Shown one piece after another: positions 49,403 through 61,400 of a DNA stretch of 64,000 bases. Both the position numbers and the translations under genes were made by a program. Source of the DNA: Rachycentron canadum. Taxonomy: Eukaryota > Chordata > Actinopteri > Carangiformes > Rachycentridae. Location: positions 5,600,340-5,664,339 of the forward strand of contig CM076660.1 of the NCBI GenBank assembly GCA_038496675.1, read 5' to 3'. Position 1 is the first letter of the stretch, and each line of letters begins with the position of its first letter. The notes under the pieces were generated by a model. It worked only from the letters and a program-made list of their open reading frames with translations. It was not told where the DNA came from and ran no database searches.

Positions 49403-52400
49403 TTACATACACAAGGCACACATATAGCCCAAAGTTATGACCTAGTTGTCTGGGATGTGAAATGTCAGCTGTAGCAGAGTCTTTATTGGACAGAGAGAGA
49501 GATAACCCCTCTGGCCATATACTGCTGTGTGTGCTTGGCTGTGTGTGTTGCACATATGTGTGTGTGTGTGTGTGTGTGTGCGCCCATGTAGGGGGAAGGG
49601 GGATCAGGGACTACAGTGAGAAAGAAAAAAAAAAAAAAGATTGAGGAGAAAAGAGCCTTTGGGGCTCCTTGTCCAGCGCTGGCCTGGTTTCTGCATACAC
49701 CCTGCAGAAATTGAAGCGTGATCTCTTTCACTCCCCATTCATTCTCCTCTCTGTTAGTAAAACACGTGCACACAGACTCATCCCAGCGCACACGTGCACC
49801 TACTAATGTCGTGCCTGAACATGTCCAATTCTGTGATTCAGCAAAAATATACTATAATATTCCAAAAAGATGCATTGTGTTGTGTCTGGATGCCACAAGC
49901 TTTTTCCATCTCTACTCGCATATAGAGGCGAGAAGTCAGTACAGCCCTCTCCTCTGGTTGCTGGCAGCCTGGTAAACTAGCAGCTTTTAGATTGCTAATA
50001 CACTGGAGGACATAATCTCACACTTGAGTAACCTTGGTCTGACCCTGGGGCACAATAAGGGGGCATGTTATTTTCTATACATTAGTGTTATATCTACAGA
50101 GCTGCCGTGTGTTTCTCAAACCCATTAGGTCTCTCTCGCTGTGTTTAAAGATAGGGACCAGTGAATGGGAGCTGATCTCTACACCTGGCTGTTCAAACAT
50201 CAGTCAGATGCAGACAAAGGAAGGCTGTTTTTCTTCTTTGCTCTCAGGAAGGAAAAAAAAATAAAAAATTCACAATTGTATGAAAGCCAGTGATCTTTAG
50301 ACCTATTAATAGCGTATTGATACCAGCACCCAGATGTTTTCTACTTTGGATTTTCAATTTGCTTAATATTTTGTAGATACTGGTTCATATCATGTTGACA
50401 TACTTTACTGGCTATGAATGATCCCCTTATAGACAATATTTCCAAGTTGATGTTGATTGTCTTATAAATCCTGAAAAAGGAGCAATTGGCCAATATGTTG
50501 ATACATAGAATTGAAAATAACAAGATGCCATCAGTGTAATAGGCCCACAAATTTCCCATTTACTTTTCTTCATCTCCTCTCTCTCTCTCAAACTAAAGTG
50601 CTGACTCAGTAGCTGATGCTGATACAGTCCCACAATAAGATGTCATGTCAGATCTTGCAGGTCAGGTGTTTGGGTGTTGTGTGTGCTGCACTTAGATTCA
50701 AGTATGGTAACTGTCTGGGATTTGTGAGTTGTTTTGTCTCTTTTGTGCAGTACATTACACAGTTCATTATCGTTATGTTATTGAAAAAGAAATGTGTACC
50801 TTTAGCTACAGCCAGTCCCCCTGCTTTCACTTCAGTGATATGCAGCTGCTGGGTCCCGTCCTCATCTATAACAGCCACAGAAAAACCTACAGACACAGAT
50901 AATTAGACATGGAAGGAGATTCAGTCATTAATTCTTTCAGTCCTCTTTGAAATGTTGCAGTTTGACAGTGGGCACTGCTGCAGCATAACTACTGAGCGAT
51001 TAGATCCACTTAAGACAAAATGCGCTCACACTGGGTCATCCCCCTTCAGACATTAATAAAGCATGACTCAATGAAGTCCACTATGAAATCAATTTGATAC
51101 AGACTTTAAGAGGATGACAGGAACTGAGTCTATCTAGCTCAAAAAGGGCTATAGCCAGGGACAAGCATACCATATCCGATGGTGCAGGACTCTGCATTGT
51201 CAAACCGGATCACCTTGGTCACTTTGGGGCAAATCTCAATCTCTTTGTAGAGCTGCAAACACAAGAAAATCATATCTAATTGTCAAAAAAATGGAAGGAG
51301 ATTGTTGTTGGACAAAGAAGGTCAAGGTCTCAGCTCTTAATAAAGAATAGATAGATTCATGTATTATTCAGGCTCCTTAAGAGAGCAATTGCATTTGAAG
51401 GTTGCAGGGTCAAAATCCAGGTCAAGTCTGTAAAGTGAGTGGGTGCTCAGATGAGGGTTTGACCTCGTGGTGGGCGAAAGCATAGACACAGCTGTGTGTA
51501 TGAAGCAACAGACAGGAACAGGAGTCTGCAATGTGCTACACTGTGGAGAAATAATAATTTAATATCATAGACTAAGGATGAAAGAGGGTGGCAAGAGTCA
51601 CTGATCAAAGCAGCAAGATAAAAGAGCTCTTGAGGAAAATAACGAGTTATACAAGACTTCAGCGTATCACCTAGAAAGCACCGTCACAAAGAGAATTCTT
51701 CTTGGGGTTTACAGTGGCTGATCAATGAGTGATTGTCTATATGAATAACAAAAAAAAAAAGCAAACACTGACACACACAAACACAAATGTGTACAGTTCA
51801 TAGTGCACACAATAGTGTAAGATTATTTTGCATAATTTATCGTACATAATATGGTGCCTCTTGTGCATCCTGGGAATTTTGAATGCATCGCAAATTAAAT
51901 CTGCAACCAAGTCATAAAACATGCACAAGCTTGCAACCATATCTCGCAGAAATGAAACAGAAATTAATAATAATAAGGTGAAAACCCCAAAATCCAAATG
52001 GGACATTATGTCTCAGCTGTGACTGCAACACAACCAAAAACTGACACACTTTGATTTCCTGATTTCCACATTCCTTTAGTGTGTGTTTCTTTACCAGATC
52101 AGAGATGTCGTCTTCAAGTTTGGGGACGAAGAAGAGCATTTGGTTGTCAACCCATACTTTCAACCGCAGGTAGTGGCTGGATGGGTCTATCTTATGGGTC
52201 TGTAGGTAAAAAGACAGGAAGTAAATGAGGAAAAATACACATTTGAATGGAGGAAACTGCTCAAGTAGATATGCTGCTTTCCAAAATAAGAGACACAATC
52301 ACTTTTATTACTGCTATTAAACCCTTAAGGTGTGATTTATTCTCCCCCTGATTTCACCCCAGTCCTCAAATGAGACATACTTTAAACTTGACTATAAAAA

Positions 52401-55400
52401 CACAATTTTCTTTTACTGTTATCGCACTCTCTATAGTTTATGACATCCACTGACAAAAGGACACAGACATGTATGTATCCAATCATGTAAGTAATCCACA
52501 TATCTGCGTACACGTATCACACAGGGGTCGTGAATTAGATGCTCCAGTTCCTTGCGACATGTTTCATGGCATGCATGCACACAAATGCCCACGCACGCAT
52601 ACACACACGTCGATCAGCTTTACATGTTTTTCAACAGACCCTGAAGTGGAACGTATATGTATCATTAGGTTATATTATTCTAGTGCAACACTGGCTAGGA
52701 CCAATTAGGGAGAAGAGGAGATGAAGTGGAAAGAAAATTGACAAGACTGCGTGCGACAGTAACATGTAGTATATATTGTGAGGTTAACAAAAAAGGCTAA
52801 GAAAAGATCTGTGACACTGTCGGTCTAAGAGCATATACACATTCATCTACACATTTCCTCTTCTGTCTTCCTAGAAATACCAATCACAGTCTTATGTCTC
52901 AGGTATTCTAAGATTCACATATTCACCTCTGTATCTAATTACCCGCGCTGGTATCCTGCACTAAATATTAAAAAGTTGGTGTCTTTAGCTGTCACGGACT
53001 GTAAATGGTGAGATGTCGTTATCCTTATGTAACCACCTATAGTTGTGGTAACTCCTCTCAATAAAACTGCATGCAATGTTATGAGTCTCCTTCTTCACTT
53101 GCATGTGTTTGACAAACCTGTTCAGATTAATTATTTGCATGTTTCAAAATCCAACTGCCATGAGTCTGAGTTGTTGCGAATATATGTGTGTATGTGTGTG
53201 CGTGTGAGGGCTGGACAAACTGCATATCACCTGTATATAATGTTGGTCTGTAATTATCACCTTTAACACATAATGTATTGTTCAGCTTTACAGAAGCAGA
53301 CTTAAAGCTAATAAGCAGTCTTCCATAATATGACGTTCATCAATAATGGCCCACCTCGCAGATGGCGCTCAGGACTTCCAGCGCCGTCTCCCCCGGCTGT
53401 ATGATGGCCAGGACAGGCTGATTGTTTGGCAGACACACCCAGGATGGAGTCAGGTAATCAGGGACCCAAATGTCACTGTCTACGTTCTGCTGAGAAAGAC
53501 TTTTCACAGAGCCCTCTCTCTCCTTCTGAAAATACAACACACACACATGCATTGAGGGTTTGTGCATCTCTGAATAGCCATTGTGCTCAGAAATAAAAAG
53601 AAATTCTATTATCCACACCTAAAATTGTGCAGTGAGCCCCCTGATCCATCATTATTTATCTTCCTCACAAACAAAACCAGATTTACTTGGACTGATGAGA
53701 CTAATATGATGGAGAGTGGCGGTGGCCTGAAAGCGGCAGGAGATCTGATTACAAAATCTAATTCATCTGCATTGATGAGAGTCTCTTGATACAACCGTCT
53801 CCCTGTGTGGGCATCTGTAACATATGTGTGTGCACTTGTATCTTTGTGTGCATGGGAGTGCCTTCTATTCAAGCCTGTAACCTTTAAGCCCGTCAGTCTG
53901 ACCTCCGACAATCTGGCAGCCACGTCAGCCTCTTTCCTCTCACGCTCGTCTCTTCTATTCGACCTCACACTGTCTGTCACCGATACCTTATCGCCTCCTA
54001 TCAAGTAACAGCATCCACATTTATTCTTTCATTCCTCTGTGGCCCCCCTCCACTAATCATTGCCTCTCCTTCTGGCGCCCCTTCCCCTCTATCTGTACAT
54101 CACCCCATCTTCCCATTCACACCATACAATCCGCTGACAGTTAGCAACCTGGCCTAGCTGTTTGTGTTTAAATGAATTTAGACTTAGGCTCTATCTGTGC
54201 CTGTGCGTGGTTCTGTGTGTTGGTCCGACACAAACTGAACCAGAGGAGGAAACAGGCGAATTACACTGTAAGTATTCTCGTGTGCACAAACAAACGCACA
54301 CATGCACACATTCACGGGTACAAACCAAATGCAGACACATGGTTATACTGAAAAAATACACACTTATATTTTCTCCGTCAGACAACAGACCGGGGGGCCA
54401 ATAGCTAGTACCTCCCCCAACTCCCTGAACTCCCCAGCCCTGCTTAGCACCATCTGGCTCCCCTCCTGGCCCATCTAGGATGCCTCTGCTGGGGGCGCGA
54501 TACACTAAACTCTCCTTCTCTCTTATTCCCCCTTTTTTTGCCATCAGTGGGATTCCCCAGAACAAACAGAGAATTAAAGCTGGGACAAGTGCATCAGATA
54601 CAAACATTTGGGACTAATCTTGCTGCACTGGGATCATCTAAACCTTTGTTACTGATGCAGCACTTTCCAGCTCTATCTTACTACAAGCTTGGCTGTTTTA
54701 CTTCCTTCAGTGTGCGTTTCTTTATTGTAATCCCATACCCTGCCAGCTGAAGTTAGACGTGGGTGGAAGGAAATCAATCTCCCATGGTGCCACTGGGGGC
54801 CTCCACAGTCTGAGTGCTAGTTAAGTTTGCTCCTATCTGCTGAGTTCAGACAGAGGCCTGTATTCCCTCTCCCCCTCATCTCTGCTTCCTTCTACCTCTT
54901 CTCATAAAATATGGAGCTGGCATGCTTGTCCTTGCCACAGCCCATTGGTAATTGGACATTTTCCTTTACAGTTCATATAAATTCATCAGGCTGTGGTGTG
55001 TATGAGGCACCACTGGAAACATACAGCCCTTTGGTGGCCTTAGATAATCTAGTTTTCTTCCTAAAGATATTATTTATTATTAGTAATTGTCTGTAAAATG
55101 TGGTCAATATGACAGATACAAGCAAGCACAGATGGTGTGAAACTGCCAGATCCTTTGGAAGCAAATGTCTGCATAATTTGTTGAAACATCAGAAAGCTAA
55201 TGATCTGAACATATCAGATCAAATTTGTCTCAGAGGGATTAGCAGACAGAAATATCCCTCCAGTCGATGGCCTGTGATGCTGAGGGAGTCGGAATTGCCC
55301 GGAGCAAATGAAAAGAAGAAATGGGAATCTGTCAACACCCATCTGCAAATGGTGTTTGATAGTCTAAAAGGATGAAAATACAATAAGAATAATGACTTTA

Positions 55401-58400
55401 TGACAAAGACAGAGAGAAGGCACACCCAAGTTCGTCCTGCAAAGGTAAGTGAAGCAAATAATTTGTTGACTGATGCAGTCGGAGAAACAGCTTAAGAAGA
55501 TGGCAAAAACATATTTTTTACTGCATCTACTGCAATTAAACTCAGGAGTCATCTTATACCACTGAAGGAAGAGATTCTGCAGCTTTTAAAGTTTTAGAAG
55601 TCTGCAAATCTCTCCAATCACTGTTCATCGAGGAGAGAAGTGGATGTCGGAAAACATTAAAACGGGAGCTTGAAAATGACCTCAAAGAAATGCTCACTGA
55701 TGCGGAAGGGTGCAGGGATTTTGTGCTTCCCCCCAGATAACCCACCAAATGAAGAGCCAGAGCACCAAAAGGATCCCAGTTAAGTGAAAAGAGGTGGAAA
55801 ATCCGGCAATGTTGCTGGCCTCGGGGTCCTCAGAAGCCCGTAACCCATTATACAAGAACAAAGGTTCATCAGATGCCCCAGTGATTTTTATGCTGGCTTA
55901 TAAGAAAGGCAAACAATGACAAGGAATTAGCCTACAGCTACATGAGCTCTGGGTCTCTGAAGTGAATGCCAAACTAAGAAAAGGAGGAAGAATTTAGTGC
56001 TTTGCTTAGCCTTAGGAAGATTATTACTGTAGAGATATAAACATTCACTGTATCTGTTGTGGCCTTTGTCATCTTGGTTTGGCAGCAGGACAGGCACAAC
56101 CACAATGGAAACAGAGGAAAGGTTTGGGCCTACTTAATGTTCCATTAACTGTGTTTTGCGACTTAAAAAAGACAAATAAAAAGATAAAGATGAGTCCTTT
56201 TGAGAGACTAATGGATAATTCAAAGAAGTAGAAGTTAAATGTCTAAAAGTTGTTTATATGCACTCAAACTTTACCTCTAATTATAAATTTGTAGTTTAGT
56301 TCATTTTGTTTAACATTGAAAGAGGTCATAACATAAAATAACACACATCATCAATTCTACTATGGTCCTAAATATAATGGTGCATTTTTTGTTGTCTACA
56401 TATACATTTGTCAAGTAAAGATGGTTGAATCCTTACAGATTTCTCACTGGCAGAGTCTTCAAACATGCGCTCCAAGGGTTTTCTCACAGGCTCCATCCCA
56501 TCAACAAATACCTGCAGCCACACAAAGAATGGCACATTGTAACTGCATCTAAATACATCACGCACAGACAGGTTATTATGCAGTCATCATGTTCACAACT
56601 AGAAGGGACAAAATCTCAGCAACACTGAACATTCATACTGCTTGCAAACCAGCATTACATTTCTGATCACTGGCAACCAGTGTCAGCAGAGTTTCATTAT
56701 ATTTTCAGCAATGAACTCACTAGAGTCTCCGAACTCTCACTAGCTCCAACAATACAAAAGTTGGTGAAGTCAATGAAACACTTGTAGTATGTGAGACATT
56801 ATGGAGACCTGGTTAATGGAAGGATGTCCCTTGGTTTTCCTCTTAGAGGCCGTATCCAGCCCCCAGAGTGAGGAGAAACGGCTGCGGCGTTTGCTGAAGG
56901 TTCGAGGCATGGCCTGGCTCCGCCTCCTGATGCTGCTCTCTGTACGGGCTGAAACCTGTGACGGTGATAATACAGAAAACGTGAGTTCAATTAAAAGAGT
57001 ATTTGAACCTTACCTATAGATAATCAATCCAAATTTTACAGAAACATGCATGGGCACAATAATGTATTGAGAGTAATTCGCACTGTTCATGTGAGGTTTT
57101 ATCTGGACTTTTTCATTTGCAGATAATAATTAACTTTTTTGCATTACAATAAATCTTTATTCACTGAGAATGCATTTCTCCATATCTGTTACTAATCTTT
57201 ACTTATTTTACATCTAAATGACCCGAAGGGCTCAAAGACCAGTGTGGCATTGCCTGCACAGCTTGTCAATTTTATTATCTATTAACCCTTTGAGAGACAT
57301 TAAAGCAATATTTTTTTGATTTTTCTGATGAATTGCATTCAAGTGCTATTTAACTGAAGCCCATTGGGAATTTTTCTGACTGTTATTACTCAACATTAAT
57401 TTCATCCTTATGCTTTGTTCATATTAAATTGGTGAGCAGCTGTTCAAGTGAATGCACCAAGAAGAAATAAGGGGGCAGTTTATGTGTACTGCACACTAAC
57501 ACCATTGGCTGTCTGTGTTTGTACTACGAGTTATTCCTTGCATGCATGGATATAAATGCACACAGAGGCATGTAAACACAGCAACATCACACATTTTCAG
57601 CATCTCAGTATACGCTAATGTCACAAACTGAACACTTTCAACCCCTCATCTCCCTCAGTGACCTACTACACATGCACAAAGAAACCACTCTTGGCATTTC
57701 TGGGTTAATTCAGATTGAATTTACTGGGCTATGAGCAGCTCGGACTCACTGTATGGTACATGAATACATACTTTGATGCACATGTAGTGATGTATGTGCA
57801 CATACTAGCACATACTGCGGTTATGTGGGTGTGTGACACACACTCTTCAAACATAATAGGTCAAACTGTCTTCAAGACTCTTCTTATGTAAGCTACGTGT
57901 AAGAGGCTTTTTTACTGCCTGCTTTACTACAATGTCTCCTTTTGCCTTGGATAATGACAACATTGATGAAAAGACATTACTCTGCAAAGTAAAGGAGAAA
58001 CAATAAGAAATCAAGGAAAACCAGCTAAGAGTTTTATTGTTATGAGTCTTATTAAGAGTTTTTGTATTTCATTAATTAATTGCAACGTTCTGTTCTTTAT
58101 CTTGTTAATGTCATTTATCTGCTATATACAAATAAAAATAGTAGTTTACATGCAGCAAATGTATGAATGCCCTCAAAAGGTGCCCATTTGTGGAAGCATT
58201 TGTCTAATTCACTAATAAAAATAAATAGAAATGTGGGAGACAAAGGGATACAATAATGAACACAGCAGGAGGGAAGATGGGGAAAAGAGGAGCAAAGAGA
58301 GGAAGAAGGGATGAAGAAAGACAGATGGGAAGAAAATAAGACAGATAAGGAGAAGGAGAGACAGACAAAGGAAGTGAGGGTGTAGGCAGTAGAAGGAAGG

Positions 58401-61400
58401 GGTGGGGGTGGGGGGCAACAGAGCAGAGAGTGTTAAGCCTGTTTGTGGGAAAGTGCCTCAGGGATGGCAGCTTACTAACAGAGTTTGTATTGATCCACCA
58501 ATCACAAAAAAACACTATCAGCCTCTGATGTTGTCTATGTGTCAATGTATTTGTTTGGTATATCCAATGGCCCGTTTGTGAGATATTGTTTCCAACTCTT
58601 GGTTTCCTGGATGATATTTGGAAGAGCAACCTTGCACAGCCATGTGATACACAACAGTGTGCACTGTACATCATCCATCAGTGGTTGTGTTTCATTCTGT
58701 ACATTTTTAGAGCACTCAAGGTGTCAAGAAGAGCCTTGGGCTAAAGAATCGGCTTTTAGCCACAGGCTGAAGCAGTCAGCAATAGCAGAGGACAAACAAT
58801 TGTCAACACGCTTGGTGTTAATTTTCATGTCAAACTTTGAAGGACAGTTTATTCAGGGAATGTTCTGAATGTTGGTTACGAAGTGAGGACAGTGTGTATA
58901 GATGTGTAAACCTTCGTCTTCTTTTACATAATAATATATATACATGGATTGATATAAAATAATGGAAAATATATCATAATAATAAGCCATGTGAGGATAA
59001 AAGTCTCAAAAATAAGAACCATTTTTCCTTTGGTCTTTTTTGGTCTTTGGCTATACATTAGGGTTAGATTGAGGTCATTGCTGAGGTTCAATTGTCATAT
59101 CCTTTATTTTAAACATAATTTCTTCTGATGGTAGTTGTTGACCAGTCAAGATGACTTCCAGCAGAATAGATTATTCAAAAATGTACCGAACCACTGAAAG
59201 TTTTTGTTCTCTGTCTGTTGTAGGGGATGTGGTGGTGGAACAGTAGTTGGCCTCATAGAAAGAAGGTTCTGAGTTCTGCGTGGAGTTTGCCTGTTCTGAT
59301 ATAGATATACATGTTAGGTTAATTGCTTGGTTCTCAAATTGCCCGTAGGTATGAATGTGTGCGTGAATGGTTGTTTGTCTCTAAATGGATGGTGGCTGAG
59401 AGAATCAAATGTGAGCCAGCTCTGGCCCATATTTGTCTGCATATGGTTAGTCTTTGACGTGGAAGATTCGGGTGTGTCCAACATACAACATAAGATCTTT
59501 GGGTCGAGCTGCTTCGGGCCGGCCGTGCAGAATTTTTAAGAAAAGCTAACATAGTTACTGTGCAAAGCTAATACAGGGCAGCTCATCATTTAGAAGTTCT
59601 TTTACTGCTTGCTACTTGCTTGTCCAGTTGCAATACATTTTAACCTAAGGCTACATACAGTGTCTATTAGTTTGCTCATTTGTCAGGCACGCAGAAATTC
59701 TTGCTTTCAGGAGGTGCAGTTGACAAGACGCTTACTCCTAACGGCCAGAGAAACACGCCCACTCTCCAAGCTGGGTTCGTATTGAGGGTGGGCAACTGGG
59801 AACGTCACACGCAATGCGTACTGGAACATGTTGAGACATGTGGGACAGAGTTTCAGTTTTGGATTAGGAAGCTCTAATTAGGTTTAATAGCAAAAGCAGT
59901 TGAGAACGTTGAAACAAGTAGTCTGTCGTGTGTAATAAAAACATGTGAGTGGGTGCATGGCCACTTGAGAATCATACCAGCGCATGGAAGGAAGAAACAG
60001 AGAAGATGCCCAGTCGTCCCATGGCCAGCTTGGTGGGACGCGAAGCGAAGCCCAGCAGGCGTTTGGGGTTGGGGGGCTCGCCGCCTTGTAGACTGGCCAG
60101 GTAGCAACGACAGCGGAACAGATCCATGTGGAACCGCTCCAAGTTCTGCTCCCACAAGAAGATCTAACAGAGGGAAACATGAAAACAGTCAGAGGGATGG
60201 ATTTGTGATTATGTAACATAAACACATTATGCTTTTGATTAGATCCACATTTATGTATGGAATGACCAGTGATGAAGACCACAGCGGTGATAAAGAGATA
60301 AAGATCCCTCAGTGTTCAATGGGTATTTTGTCGTTTCAGAAGGAGTGAGATGTGGGAGTGCTGAAGCCCCTGTGGAGAGATATTACTCACCAACACAACC
60401 CCCACCAGTTGCCGACCTGTTGTGCTATGTGCAATGTATCACAGGGTGGGCCGTGGGAGGTGGAACACAGGAACACACGCACTCAATGTGCAAACACAAC
60501 CTAGCTTTAATTTGCACTGATTCCTGCCTTCACCTATTTGTTCCAGGACAAAATTAATACAACTGCTCTTTCCTTGAGACTTGAATTCAACATGGAGCCC
60601 AGATCTTATGTAAACTTGCTTTGTAGATTAGTGTGGTCCCAGATACTCAACTTGAAAGATGTCAAACAATGATACAATTGAGTGCTTAGGTTGAAGCATT
60701 TCTCCTCCTTTCATCCCAAATGTTTGTATTAATGTTCCTTTATAACAGTCAATCCTAGTGTTTTCTCAGAAATGGTGAGTGTTCTACATGACTGATATTA
60801 ACCACTTCCAGCTGCTTTTTTACGTAATATGTCTCTTCGGTCTTCAGTCTTTGATTGACCATCAGCCAAATGTCGCACACAAAGAGACTCACACAAGGAG
60901 GCCAATTGTTGGTGAGCATGTTCTTAAGCTCTCTTTCAGTGTTTACATGCAACACTGCTTTGACATTCAGCAGCAGCTCCATACATGTATAGCGTTATAA
61001 GGATAAAGCTATAGGCTATGTTCCTTTGAAAGTGAACAAACCTGATCCTAGAACAGCTTTGGAATTTCAGCTGCAACCCCAACCACACTCAAAACAGCCA
61101 TTAAAAATGAGAGGCAAGAGGTCAGCAAGAGGTTTAAGGTTCACCTGCCTGCTCATGTATGCACAGCGTATGTTTCAACGTGTGCTATGAATATTCTGAA
61201 TTCTGCTGCATTTGAATGTGTTTATCAATGAGCACCCAGATGATATCTGAAAACATCTGTTGGTGCAGGTTCTCCTTGAGAACATTGTGTCTGGATGACG
61301 CCATGCAGTAAAGGTGATTTATTGCAGAGACTTCAGTGTGTGAGAGCATCGGTGCAGTTCAAAGGCACAAAGATGTGCATCTGTACAGCCCCTTGGGTGT

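Larger units (their letters stand above)
48532..50799 (-). other. tiam1: tiam1 intron within the PDZ-coding region
   Basis: Contains (CA)n at 49371-49399 and (GT)n at 49557-49581. These opposed dinucleotide tracts could pair. Nothing else was recognised. Confidence 0.6.

Noticed and set aside
55100..55375. Plus-strand frame of 91 codons in a tiam1 intron
   Set aside because: Polar composition with no recognisable motif and antisense to tiam1. It could not be supported as a gene.
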